Source: Andrena cerasifolii (Eukaryota > Arthropoda > Insecta > Hymenoptera > Andrenidae). From it: a stretch of 64,000 bases of DNA. The notes beneath the pieces are model-generated. The model ran no database searches. It saw nothing but the letters and a program-made list of their open reading frames with translations, and was not told the origin of the DNA. Positions 43,135 through 54,274 of the stretch are shown here, in pieces; positions within the stretch are counted from its first letter, which is position 1, and each line of letters opens with the position of its first letter. Location: contig NC_135123.1 in NCBI RefSeq assembly GCF_050908995.1, positions 2,976,001-3,040,000 on the forward strand, given 5' to 3'. The position numbers and the translations under genes are program-made.

Positions 43135-43138
43135 TTAA

Positions 43139-43957
43139 GGAGGTTCGATACCGGAGCAGAAATAATGAGAAATCTTTGAAAAGCGTTTTGATCTAATGTC
43201 CAAAGTGTAGTCCGCATTGTGTTAAAATTTCGAGTCGATCGACTGCACGGTTTATGAAAAAATTGAAATCAAAGTTGCGCTCTTATACACAGGCTGTTAT
43301 GGGAGAAGCGATAAAATTTCTACAAAATGTTACACAGAGTCCTTAAAAATAGTGAGAAAGTCCTAAAAAATGTTGCAATGAAAAGCTTAAGGATTCCTAT
43401 GAAATTCTAAAAAAAAAATTGGGCATTTACCGTATGGTTTATTAGATAATTGAATAAATGAATAGCAATGTGCTCGTATTTTGGAACTGCCTGAAGGAAC
43501 TGTTTGAAACGTGGCAACGCTGTACGCCAGGTAGTCATCTTTACAGTGTATACTTGTACAAAGGATACAGTAAAAATTAGTAAAAACACTACCAAGCTGT
43601 AAACATGTATTTAGTAATTTGTTGCGAACCAGTACGAACGCGCAAAGGGACGCCACAAGTGTAAAGTGGAAAGAGAAAAAAAGATGGACGCAAAGCGACG
43701 TTGCCGCATTTCGCTCGCATATTTTACGCTACTTTTAATGAAAATATTATATTTCTAACTGCATTAAACATCCTTTTTGTTTAATTGAATTCCAAAACAA
43801 AATATGTAGTAATAATTTTATTAGGAATAGACATGCAAATAACGTTTTTGTCTACATAATTTTTTTTATCTAAGATTGGTATCACTGCAGAGCTCCATGT
43901 ATAAGCATAGGCTTACCCCTCTCGCCGCCTGCCCCGCAAGTGAGGTATCGAACCTCC
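43139..43957. mobile_element. TTAA-flanked element, GGAGGTTCGATACC ends
   Basis: The left GGAGGTTCGATACC and right GGTATCGAACCTCC are perfect 14-bp inverted ends. TTAA flanks both sides (43135-43138 and 43958-43961). The 819-bp interior is AT-rich, and frames such as 43387-43656 (minus) are not recognisable. piggyBac-type by target. Confidence 0.8.
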
Positions 43958-43961
43958 TTAA

Positions 43962-44671
43962 GGGGTTACCTACCGTCAAGAGGTAGAAAAAGAATCGATT
44001 CTTTGGGAATTTATTTCAGCAAGTACATGCATATTTTTATGCACTGGTTTTTTTATTCAAATGAGGGACACTTTAACAGGTTATTATATTATGTTTTGGT
44101 ATAAAAATACTTAGTTATTGCAAAATTACAACTGATTTCCCGGAAGCTGTTTTTAGAACGGTGACCACGATTTCTCCAAAACCGCTTCACCAATCTTTCT
44201 GAAACTTTGTAGATTTCTTCTAGACATTCAAATCTAGTCTTTAATCGAAGCATTTGTTTTTCCAAAGCATAGTTTTTATTTTATGGATGAAGAATGTGTG
44301 CTTTCAACGAAAATCGATCATTTCACTTTAAACATCTGCCATTTTGTCCCAGATTAATATTTTATAAAACGAAACGATTAAAGACTAGATAAACTATTGT
44401 GCTAACTAAATCATCTTCATTTTTTTATTTCAGATACCCCAGTTCCGAATAATGTTGGTCACCGCGAAGCGTGATTCTAAAAACAGCTTCCGGGAAATCA
44501 GTTGTAATTTTGCAATAACTAAATATTTTTATACCAAAACATAATATAATAACCTGTTAAAGTGGCCTTCATCTGAATACAAAAGCCATTGCATAAAAAT
44601 ATGCATGTACTTTCTGAAATAAATTCCCAAAGATTCGATTCTTTTTCTACCTCCTGACGGTAGGTAACCCC
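43962..44671. mobile_element. TTAA-flanked palindromic element, GGGGTTACC ends
   Basis: Inverted arms of about 200 bp begin GGGGTTACCTACCGTCA and continue through GAGGTAGAAAAAGAATCGAT, ATTATATTATGTTTTGGTAT and TTCCCGGAAGCTGTTTTTAG. The left TTAA (43958-43961) is shared with the preceding element; the right TTAA is 44672-44675. 710 bp, non-coding. Confidence 0.85.
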
Positions 44672-44675
44672 TTAA

Positions 44676-46333
44676 CGCATCAGTTCTCGTGCGCGCGTTC
44701 TGAGCTAAGTGGATAACCCTCTGCAATAAACCATAACAGGTTTTGTTTTCGAGGAAAACTATAATACTACCCGGTTGCGACTTACGTCTTTTTTCCCGGT
44801 TAAAGCATTTTTCGGCTGAAAATTGTGATTTCCACCACTTTTAACTGTTTGTAGCTCAGCTTAGAGCTACGTTCACCGATTTCGAAGAAATTTTTAGCAT
44901 GCATACAACTTACTTAAATCTACGAACGGGATTTTTAAATTTTCATTACAGGCTCAGATAAAAATGTTTAAAAAACGACCTTCCCTATTTTCTTCGCTAT
45001 TCGAACCAATTGCAAGTTTTTCAAAACGACGAAAACTCGTCATTTAGCACACTAATCCTTCTGCCTGCTAAAAAAAACTCAAGTCGTTTGCTCCAACTTT
45101 AAAAAAGTTATTTTGTGTTAAAGGGTAAACGTAAGAATATAGCCGCCACTGTATGTAGGTAGGTAGATAGTACATCAACTCTTGTATCTCGGTCTACGTC
45201 CTTTCCGACTTGCTAATTAATACGGAAAATTAGGGCCTCACTGTGGGTATTAGGTAGGTACTAAAACTTAAAAATTTTCTATTTTTCACTATATTTTGAA
45301 GAAAGTGATTTCCCGCGATTTGCTTGATCACAACGAGTCCAACGGAACCCATTATGCAAGTTATGCGCTGCATAAGGACGCCAGCCGTAGAGGGCGCTAA
45401 AAAGTATATCTTACGCTTAATAATAAAGGAATCTAACTCCTTGTATTCTCCATAAACAAAATGTAAATGTAATTCTTTTTTGTACTCCGTAATGGCAAAA
45501 TATATTTAATAAAAAACAGGTGCATAAATTTGGGGCTCCCAAATTGGGGCGCCAAAAATTTTCTTGCAGAAGGGCGCCAACCCTCCTCCCGCCGGCCCTG
45601 AGGCCAACCACGACGTTATTCGGCCTACTTTTAGTAATACTCGACTGGAATAATTTCTACAATCTATAAATAATTTTGGAATTATGTGACATTATAAATA
45701 GTCCAAATAATGTAGTGTTTGGGTTCATTTTGATTAGGAAAATCTCAGGATTACATTGGTACCATTTCCATGAAGGTGCAATGAAATTTTAAAATTTCAG
45801 TAGTGCATGACTCATCCCGAAAATCCAGCTTATTCATTTCTGTTCTCGATCGCCCGGTGCGAGTTGCTCTACCTCGCTCACTTTGAATTTGGTTTTCTCA
45901 TCGAAAGGTCAAACGAAAACTCAAAATCAGTCAACCGTTAAAACGCTCGTGTCCGATATTAACCATGCAAACCCTTAACGGAGCATTACTGTGCATCGAA
46001 AATCTGCCGAGCGCCTGCGTGTATGACTCAAAATATTAACATGTCATAGGAGATACTACAGTAGAACTTGACGACCCTTACCCAGTGCATGCACTGCATA
46101 GTTGCTAAATATCGACAGGTTAATAACTGTCGATCTGCCTGCGACAAAACCATGTTCAACATATGATAGGTATATAATGTTTTAAAAGTGATTTCAGCTT
46201 ATTAGTAATAATACTTTCAGAAATCTTAGCGAAGATATTAAGATATTATATCGGCCTATAATTGCTGACATTTGACTTGTCGCCTAACTTAAAAATAGAT
46301 GTAATTAAACTAGTTTTCATTAAACTTATCGTT
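44676..46333. other. Mostly unique DNA with one hAT-like terminus
   Basis: At 45528-45602 GGGGCGCCAAAAATTTTC and GGGCGCCAACCCTCC lead to CCGGCCCTG, which inverted is CAGGGCCGG, a hAT-like end. The partner end could not be found, although AGTCCAAC (45337) versus AGGCCAAC (45602) might be a decayed duplication. Nothing else was recognised. Confidence 0.35.
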
Positions 46334-46341
46334 ACCTAACG

Positions 46342-47201
46342 CAGTGATCCCCAAACCGGGGGGTCGCAACCCCCAAGTAGGTCCCGAAGTTTTTTCTAGG
46401 GGGTCACCACGGTTCTTGGGTTTTTTTTCTAAATAGGATAAACTATACAATGATTGGCACCCTAAGCAGAAATCCGAATTGGAATGTCTATATTTTTTGT
46501 GAAGTTTTTATATGCTCTTCATTTTCAGTTATTATCAATGATTATGGATTTCTCATTAAAATAAAATATCTTGAGTACCTATTCAGTCTTTTATTTAAAA
46601 AATATTCAATGAAAAACAAAAATAGGCATAAAGTATAATCATTGGCACCCTTAAATTTGAGGTTATATAGAAAAACATATGTAGTTAGAAACGAAGTTTG
46701 AAGTGTTTAAACAGACTATTTCATTCACTATTAAATACCTACAACACTTAGTAAATCTGTATTTCAATCCATCACTTAGTTATAAAGCGACAAAATATAC
46801 TTATCTACCCCTTATCAAAATTTTAAGAAAACACCTAAAACTCAGCCCTTTGTCCCACTTTGTGGTGTTGCCGGATGTAAAAAGTGTAGTTCAACTACTG
46901 GACTTTGCAGTGTTGTAGTGAAAGAAAAATGAGAAATTGTAAAAAAAGTACTTTCTAAGCTTGTACTTCTTAATATTTGACTTTTTACTCAGGAGTGCCA
47001 ATGATAAGTGCAGTGCTAGCAACAGTGCAGTTTACCCTATTATTAAGTTCGTATTATATTCTAAAATACCTATTTTGAATGTATTTTCTTTACCTTATTA
47101 AATTTACCTTACCTTATATGGGGGCGGGGGGAGGACGAGTTTGCAGGTTATTTGAATATTACAAAAGGGGGTGACGACTCAAAAAATATTGGGAAACACT
47201 G
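46342..47201. mobile_element. 860-bp non-autonomous hAT, CAGTG ends
   Basis: Left CAGTGATCCCCAAACCGGGG and right, inverted, CAGTGTTTCCCAATATTTTT share the CAGTGNTYCCCAA terminus of many hAT elements. The 8-bp duplication ACCTAACG is perfect (46334-46341 and 47202-47209). Subterminal GGGGGTCACCAC and GGGGGTGACGAC pieces flank an AT-rich interior. A decayed inner element may be nested, with ATTGGCACC ends at 46448, 46643 and, inverted, 46995. No transposase is encoded. Confidence 0.88.
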
Positions 47202-47209
47202 ACCTAACG

Positions 47210-47623
47210 ATTTATTAAATATTATCCATAAGGGACGAGAAATAATATACCGACACTGCTTAATGAAAAAAGCAAGAATACCATCAACGCCCGGGCTTTT
47301 ATAATATGTCGATAATATCCAGCTTTAGGTCAGATACCTATACCTATGCACATTACCTAGTGGACCATCATGTCCCTCAAGGGTTAACAATGAATTAGAC
47401 GAGGTACCTATATACTGACTCAAAATACTTAGCAAAAGAATTATTAGCTATCTTTTATTAGAATTATTAGCCTGGTCCGAATCAGCGTCTTCGTCTCCGA
47501 AGTGCATACACGAGGGTGTCGGATTATTTGCTCTGCTGGGGTTCACAAAATTCTAGAAGGTTTTAGAACTATCCGATATATTATTTTCGATGTTATATAG
47601 GTAGTTAGAGTAATTGATCTTAG
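47210..47623. other. Unique-looking DNA, no feature
   Basis: Nothing recognised. Confidence 0.3.
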
Positions 47624-47631
47624 CTAACCAG

Positions 47632-47997
47632 CAGGGCCGTTCCTGGGTTTTAGCCGCTCAGGTGCAAAAACAATATTGCCGCCTTTATTAATTCAATATT
47701 CTTTAATTAAGAATTTAATATGCAGTGTTTACATATATATATAAGTAAACACTGCATATTAAATTCTTAATTAAAGAATATTGAATTAATAAAGGCGGCA
47801 ATATTGTTTTTGCACCTGAGCGGCTAAAACCCATATATATATACATACTTAATTTTAAACAGTTATCATGCAAAAGAGTTTCGATTATTATTCTTATAAA
47901 TCAAAATTTTACATATAATAAGCTGCCTGCGGCCGCCCCTACGTTTGTCCGCCCATGTGCGGGGGCACCTTCTGCACCCCCGCTAGGAACGGCCCTG
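47632..47997. mobile_element. 366-bp hAT with internal perfect palindrome
   Basis: Left CAGGGCCGTTCCTGGG and right, inverted, CAGGGCCGTTCCTAGCG; perfect 8-bp duplication CTAACCAG (47624-47631 and 47998-48005). The right part includes GGGGCACCTTCTGCACCCCC. The left two-thirds is an 88-bp inverted duplication. Non-coding. Confidence 0.9.
47645..47832. repeat. Perfect 88-bp inverted repeat, 12-bp spacer
   Basis: 47645-47732 and 47745-47832 are identical inverted copies without a single mismatch, separated by ATATATATATAA. The start is GGGTTTTAGCCGCTCAGGTG. A perfect repeat amid decayed elements points to recent origin, or to copying error during repair or library preparation. Confidence 0.95.
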
Positions 47998-48005
47998 CTA
48001 ACCAG

Positions 48006-48533
48006 TTACATTGCGCCCTAACTTTTAAGAAACTAAAATAGCTACTCAAAGTAATAGAGGTTAACCATTTGTGATGTGCCAATTCTTTTCGTCTAGTAAG
48101 GTCTATGAGCACCATCTCGGAAACGACTAGCTGAAGACATTAATCATTGGTACATACATCGCCATAGACCTGTATACATTTTGGTACATAAAATTAACTG
48201 CATCGTCCAGAGACAAATTATTCAAACAATAATCCCAGTTAACACTGCATAAATAATTACATATGTAGAAGTAATCTAACGCGAGAGAAGTAAGTTCCTT
48301 GGTATTATATATATAGAGTCGATTTAAACGATTTAAGGAAAAAGGGCACATAGGCTTCATTAAATGCCTCAATTTTATAGTGACTGACGATAAGAACACC
48401 ATCCATACAGCAAGTTAAGACGCAAATGAAATTTATGTTTTACTCAACACAATTTTGTAGCTCTTATGAATTTTGAGGGGTGGTTTCACCCCCTAAACAT
48501 GCAAACGGACCAAAATAAACAGACACGTATTTA
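48006..48533. other. AT-rich DNA, no recognised feature
   Basis: The minus frame 48127-48402 (91 codons) has no family similarity. Confidence 0.3.
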
Positions 48534-48536
48534 TTA

Positions 48537-50183
48537 CACTAGTTTACAGCCATTTTGCGTAGCAGATACCACTATTTTTTTCTTACGTAAAATAGCCCGC
48601 TGATTTCGAAAATAAGGTTAAAAAAATTTTCTATGCATACGTTTTCGAGATATCGACAGGTGAACTTTTTACTTGTCTATCAAAAAGGTAGTCCCACTTA
48701 ATTGCGGATATCTCGTGTTGCGAATATCCGATGTGGTCGAAAATTATATCAAATTGAAGATAATTGGATCACTAACAAAATTTCCTGACAAAATTTTCAA
48801 ATCGGTTCAGTAATTCGGGTGAAATCGATGGAAATATGTGAAAAAAGTCATTTTTTTCGACCGAAATTGAGATCGAAAATTCATTTAATCATCTGGGAAA
48901 AATAAAATCGCAACAATGGACCCAGTTTCTCATTTTTTACGTTGAGTTTGCACTTTTACGAAGAAAACAAGCTGCTACTGAAGGAAATCTATGGGTAAAT
49001 CCCAAAACTAGAGACAATTGTGTAATAACACTAAAATTTCATTTTTTCTCGGCTTTTTTGTTTTTTTTTCAATTTTATTGTATTATATCAATTTTAATTC
49101 ATTCTGTACATTTTTCAAGTATTTTGTTAACATGTTTATGTTTTAGAAATAATAAAAATGCACTAAAAAAGAATTCTTTTCTTGTACTACAATTTCGATG
49201 GTGTTTTTTCACTTTAAATAAAATCGTGGAGCATTTTTAATAAAATCGTTTAACATATCGTAATTTTTTTTTATATATTTCTACTCGTAGTTCATTTTCT
49301 ATTGTATGGCTTTCATTTTTTCCAACAGGCGGAAATATGTCCCTGGAAATCCATTTCTTCTTTTCTCATTTGAATTTTTTCCTTGAAAATCTTAGTGACG
49401 TAAGTAAATGACGAACACGGAGAGAGATTCCATCAGAATATGAAGGGTATTGAGCTGCGGTATCATGGGTTTTGGGATGAGACAATGATGGGATATTATT
49501 TATTTCCTCATAAGAGGAACGAATCCCAAAGCGAACAAAAGGCAAAAAAGGGCCAGAACTATTTCTAAAACACACATATGTACACTAACAAAATACTTGA
49601 ACAAATGTACAGAATGAATTAATATTGAAATAACACAATAAAATGGAAAGAAAACATCAAAACCAAAAAAAAAATGAAATTTTAGTGTTTTCACACAATT
49701 GCCTCTAGCTTCTTTATTTATCCATAGATTTCCTTCAGCAGCAGCTTGTTTTCTTCGTAAAAGTACAGACTCAACGCAAGGAATGAGAAACTCGACCCAA
49801 TTTTGAGATTTCGATTTTTCCCAAATTAAATGAATTATCGATTTCAATTTCGGTAAAAAAAATGACTTTTTTCACATTTTTCCATCGATTTCACCCGAAC
49901 TACTGTACCGATTTGAAAATTTTGTCAGGAACATTTGTTGGTGATTCAATTATCTTTAATTTGATATAATGTTCGACCACATCGGTCATTCCCAACACGA
50001 GATATTCGCCATTAAGTGGGACCACCTTCTTGCCAGACAGGTAAAAAGTTTACCTGTTGATATCTCGAAAACATATCCATAGAAATTTTTTTAGACCTTG
50101 TTTTGGGAATCAGCGGGCCATTTCACATAGGAAAAAAAGTGGCATCTGCTGTGCAAAAAAAAAAATTATTTCGTAAACTGGTG
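48537..50183. mobile_element. CACTA-like palindromic element, TTA duplication
   Basis: Ends CACTAGTTTACAGCCATTTT and, inverted, CACCAGTTTACGAAAT. TTA flanks both sides (48534-48536 and 50184-50186), the 3-bp duplication expected of CACTA/CMC-type elements. Long inverted arms (48537-49100 and 49660-50183) share CATCTGCTGTG/CGTAGCAGATA, ATATCTCGTGTTG, TTGATATAATTTTCGACCAC and CGATTTCACCCGAATTAC. A shorter inner pair flanks TACATTTNTTCAAGTATTTT. Frames inside have no similarity to transposases. Non-autonomous. Confidence 0.75.
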
Positions 50184-50235
50184 TTATTTTTCAGCCCTCT
50201 AAAACATATCCAAAAACCAAAGCAATCGGAGACGT

Positions 50236-53200
50236 ACTTCTGGGAACCTCTCCTTGCCAGACCTAACCCACAGCCCCTGATCGTCCTTGTGAAGAAGAAG
50301 GACGGTTCCACGAGATTTTGTTTGGACTACCGGCGTGGTAACTAAATAGCATTACGAAGAAAGACTCGTATCCTTTACACTGTATAGACGATACACTAGA
50401 TGCTCTAACCGGCTCTTCATGATTTTCCACTGTAGAAGTACATACAAAGTGAATACTGGCACATTTCCATGGAAGAGGGAGATCGGAAAACGACCGCTTT
50501 TTGTATAGGAACAAGGCTTTGGCAATTTAAAATCATGCCTTTTGGGTTATGTAACGCTCCCGCAACTATTAAAAGCTTAATGGGAAATGTGCTGAGAGGG
50601 TTAAATTGGAAGAGGTGCCTCGTTTACCTTGATGACGTAATAATTTTTGGATGACCTCGAAACAGAACTAGAACGTCTGCGTTTGATGCTTTCTCGATTA
50701 AGTCAAGCCAGACTGTTGATGAGCCCCAAGAAGTGTGCGTTCTTTTTCTGAGAACTACGGTAGAGTCATGTTGTTGAGGAACATGCAGTGAAGACTGACT
50801 CAGAAAAGATAAAAGCTATAGCTGAGTGGCCAGTCTCAAAGAATCGGACGGAGCTAAGAAGTTTTCTGTGACTGTCTTATCACTTATCACAGGAAATTTG
50901 TAAAATATTTCTTCAGCACGGCTAAACCCCCTCATCCTCTGGCGGAAGAAAAACAAGTTTACATTTGGTCTGATCAGTGTCAGACAGCCTTCTAAGAGCT
51001 ACAGAGGCAACTGATGGAAGCTCCTGTGTTAGCTTATCCAGAAATGGATGAAACTTTCGTATTGGATACGGATACTTCTAATCGTGCTAAGGGTGCAGTC
51101 TTATCAAACGAAGAAGAAGGTCAAAAGAAAGTCGTCGCCTATTTCTCTCAAACTCTGCTGCGTTATCCAAAAAGAGTTATTAGCAGTTATTAGAGTTATT
51201 AGGAGTCCATAGAGCATTTTCACCATTACCTCTATGGACGAAGATGTCTACTGAGGACGGACTCTGCAGTGCTACGATCGTTGTTGTGCTTCAAGAATCC
51301 TCAAGGACAGGTCGCTCGCTGGATAGAGCTACTACAGGAATATGATTTTGAAATCCGCCATCGAGAAGGCAATGCACTCGGTAATCCTGACGGTGTTTCA
51401 AGAAGACTGTGTACTGAAGAAAACTGCAAGCGCTATAGCCGTCTTGAAGGAAAACAGACAAAAAAAAGATTTTGTCTACCAATATTCACAGAACTGTTTG
51501 TGAATCGATAAAAACCGATGAGTGGAGACTGAACCACATGGAAGATGAAGAAGTCGGGTTCATCGTTGATAAGAAAGAAAATGGAGAGAAGCCTATGGCA
51601 GGGCATCACTCGTTTCTCTCTACAAATGAAGTATTACTGGTCGATTTGGAATTCGTTGGAAATCAGGGATGAACTTTTATTCAAAAAATGGGAATCTTCC
51701 AGTGGAGAGTCAATTTCATGGTTGTTAATGGTGCCATGAAGAAAAATATCAGAGGTGCTGAGGGAGTACCACGATTCCCCAGCAGTGGAGCACTTTGGAA
51801 TGAGCAATGGCGAAAATACGTGAACAGTTCTATTGGGTAACTTATCGGCAGGACGTTGAAGACTGGCGCCGCCGATGTGACACATGTACGGCAAGGAAGG
51901 GACCGCGAAAAAGAGGAGCCTTGTAGGTATGTAACGTCGGGGCGCCCGTTTGAGAGGGGTGCAATCAACGTTGTGGGTCCACTTCTGAGGTCCCGTGCCG
52001 GGAATAGATATATCGTCGGTGATACTGCAACACCGCTTATGAGCAGTTTGTAAATATCGCGGTTCTGCATTTTACCGATTTTACAGGAGGAAGAAAGAAC
52101 TTAATAGTTCAGCCATTTTAAGGGATTTCTTTGACTGAACTGTTTTGGGCCAGTTTTAGCACGCCTTGTAATAAATAATAACATCAATTCATCATAAAAA
52201 TGCTTGCTTTCTGTGTAAAGTCACTGTCACGCACCAAACGTGCCGTCACTTCACCTGATTTCCCTGTAAATGCGCGGTTTTGCCGCCAACTTGCTGTGAG
52301 AGACAGACTCACGGTATCCTTGAACCCCCTGGTTCCGTTGGTAAAAAGGCGGCTTCCTATTGGCTGTTTCACATGGTGTGACTTTTAAAAAAAGTGAAAC
52401 AGCGCTTGGCAACCGTAGGCGCGAAATCTCAATTTTGCTACTTAGGTAGATCCGCGGTATTTACAAACTGCTCATACGCGGTGTTGCAGTATCACCGACG
52501 ATATGCTGGTTGTGGCAGATTACTTCACGAAGTGGCGCGAAGTGATCGCAATGCCAAAACAGCAGGCTGTCACGGTCGCAAGGGCTCTTTTGGAGAACGT
52601 GGTATATCGACATGGGGTGCCTTTAGAAATCCATTCAGACCTAGGGAGAAATTTCGAGTCCACAGTGTTTCGAGAATTAATAAAGCTGCTCGGGACAACG
52701 AAGACTCGAACTACTCCTTTACATCCTCAATCCGACAGTTTGGTAGATCGTCTAAATAGAACATTGCTCCAATATCCTGTGGTGTTTGTTTTGGAAGATT
52801 CTTCTATTTCTTATAACGTACCGATCCTCACGGCACGAGGCTACGCAGATGACACCTTTCATGATTCTGCATGGGCAAGAACTTGGATTATCCCTGCAGT
52901 TGTAGAAAGGGCTTCCTCCTGAGGTGGAAGAAGAGAATGCCGAACAAGGATACACTATGTGGGTCAAAGAGAAAACGAAGAAGATCTACGAATTTGTTTC
53001 GAGGGATTGAGCTAGTACCAGGAGAACGGGTGTATTTCCCCCAACCACGCTGGGTAAAAAAGGGATATGCCCTAAATTCCAAGCAGATTGGGAAGGTCCA
53101 CATACAGTAATGAACAAACTAAATAAGAGAATAAAAGTAAGGTGGTGCACGTGAAGCGCTCGGCGAGGTACAAAAGTCGAAGACTTCCTCAGCAGAAAGT

Positions 53201-53245
53201 ACATGAAGAAACCAGCCGAAGAAGAAGAGAGAAGGACGCAAAAAA
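50236..53245 (+). pseudogene. gypsy pol remnant (RT, RNase H, integrase)
   Basis: Pol copies the element's RNA into DNA and integrates it. Blocks in order: LIVLVKKKDGSTRFCLDYRR (50275), LWQFKIMPFGLCNAPATI and CLVYLDDVIIFG (50515-50650, RT active site YLDD present), FVLDTDTSNRAKGAVLS (51055, RNase H), RWIELLQEYDFEIRHREGNA (51315), an integrase zinc-finger piece WRRRCDTCTARKGPRKR (51868), the integrase core split by an insertion (VVADYFTKW at 52505, HGVPLEIHSDLGRNF at 52608, TTPLHPQSDSLVDRLNRTLL at 52710), and a C-terminal GERVYFPQPRWVKKGYAL (53024). Several frame changes and stops separate these. Not functional. Confidence 0.88.
52013..52501. mobile_element. TA-flanked DNA element inside integrase
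   Basis: Terminal repeats of 50 bp begin TCGTCGGTGATACTGCAACA on both sides, with only two mismatches visible over the full length. TA flanks both sides (52011-52012 and 52502-52503). The integrase reading continues in the same frame on either side once the element and one TA are discounted, confirming a clean insertion. 489 bp, non-coding; Tc1/mariner-type by target. Confidence 0.88.
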
Positions 53246-53417
53246 TGTTAAGAATCAAGAAGGAATACTAAGGAATGTAGGAAAAACTTGACCTTTGGAA
53301 AGTTCACTCGACTTGTTCATCTGTACTGAGAGACTCCAATCCGGAAGACATGAGAAGAAAAGGAACGAAGAGAAGAATACATGAGCAAAGAAGACATCAA
53401 GAGAAGATACAGGAGTC

Positions 53418-53846
53418 ATGGTGACTTGCATCGAGGGGAAAATGACGCTCAATGAATTCTGCACGCGATCTGCTGGGTGCCTCGTGTTCGCCTTTACGGG
53501 ACACTGTCATATGTTTTATGCGGGGACTGTGGACTTACGGGAAAGCATTCTGCAATACCTGCGGAAGATAGGTGTCTCCGAAATGTTTAAGGTTAAGGCT
53601 TGCCTCCAGGAAGACGACGTACGTGTAGATGCTCTTGCATCAGTCGGACAGGGTTTATTCCTGGATCGGCTGGAGGAGGCTGGAGGAGCATCGAGGTGGA
53701 AGGTGTCTACGGATGTACGGAGTAATTCATCAAGACGGTTACAAGAGGGAATAGGTCGAGGTGAAGAAAGGGTATACGGAAAGGATGAAGATCAGGGGAT
53801 AAAGAAGAATTCAAATAGTCAAGTGGTCCTTGTATCAAGAAATTGA
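53418..53846 (+). CDS. Unknown 142-codon frame downstream of gypsy pol
   Basis: An uninterrupted frame begins MVTCIEGKMTLNEFC and ends in a lysine/arginine-rich tail (GRGEERVYGKDEDQ). It lies between the end of pol and the 3' LTR, where some gypsy-group elements carry an additional gene. It has no signal peptide, transmembrane segment or motif I recognise, so there is no support for an envelope protein. It is the longest clean frame in the element, which otherwise is full of stops. That could mean a real third gene or chance. Confidence 0.3.
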   Translation: MVTCIEGKMTLNEFCTRSAGCLVFAFTGHCHMFYAGTVDLRESILQYLRKIGVSEMFKVKACLQEDDVRVDALASVGQGLFLDRLEEAGGASRWKVSTDVRSNSSRRLQEGIGRGEERVYGKDEDQGIKKNSNSQVVLVSRN

Positions 53847-54017
53847 ATTTTGTTTTAGAGGTTTTTGCGTGATGTTCTCCTGAGACAGGCTGAGTCAAAT
53901 ATTGTCTGAAAAAGGCCACGCAGGATTTATCGTATCCAACACCTCTTTTTCAGACATGATTACTTAGAAGAAGATGAACTTGCCGCGGTTGAGACGCCCG
54001 CTCTCTGAAGGAGGAGG

Positions 54018-54274
54018 CAAGGGCGGATCCAAAGGGGGCGATAGGGGCGATCGCCCCCCAATGAATAATAAAATAGAAAAATATTATGACACTGTGTACT
54101 ATTCGGTATAAATAATGAATGTGAATTTAATTATTTAGGTTATAGTATCAGATAGAGTTATTAAAATATAAATTACGAGCAAAATTTAGATCTTGTAAAA
54201 GAAGGTTAAAAAATGTACTTAGGTACTTTTACATATTTCGCCCTCTCCAAGACAGGCTCCTGAATCCGCCACTG
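54018..54274. mobile_element. 257-bp hAT MITE next to the gypsy polypurine tract
   Basis: Left CAAGGGCGGATCCAAAGG and right, inverted, CAGTGGCGGATTCAGGAG. Perfect 8-bp duplication GGAGGAGG (54010-54017 and 54275-54282). The duplicated bases are part of the purine-rich stretch just before the LTR. The interior is AT-rich and non-coding. GGGGGCGATAGGGGCGATCG lies near the left end. Confidence 0.9.

Noticed and set aside
45337..45610. Complete hAT element ending CCGGCCCTG
   Set aside because: Only the right terminus is convincing. The proposed left end lacks the matching CAGGG terminus.
53418..53846. Envelope gene of the gypsy element
   Set aside because: There is no signal peptide, cleavage motif or transmembrane segment. 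Kept as an unknown frame only.
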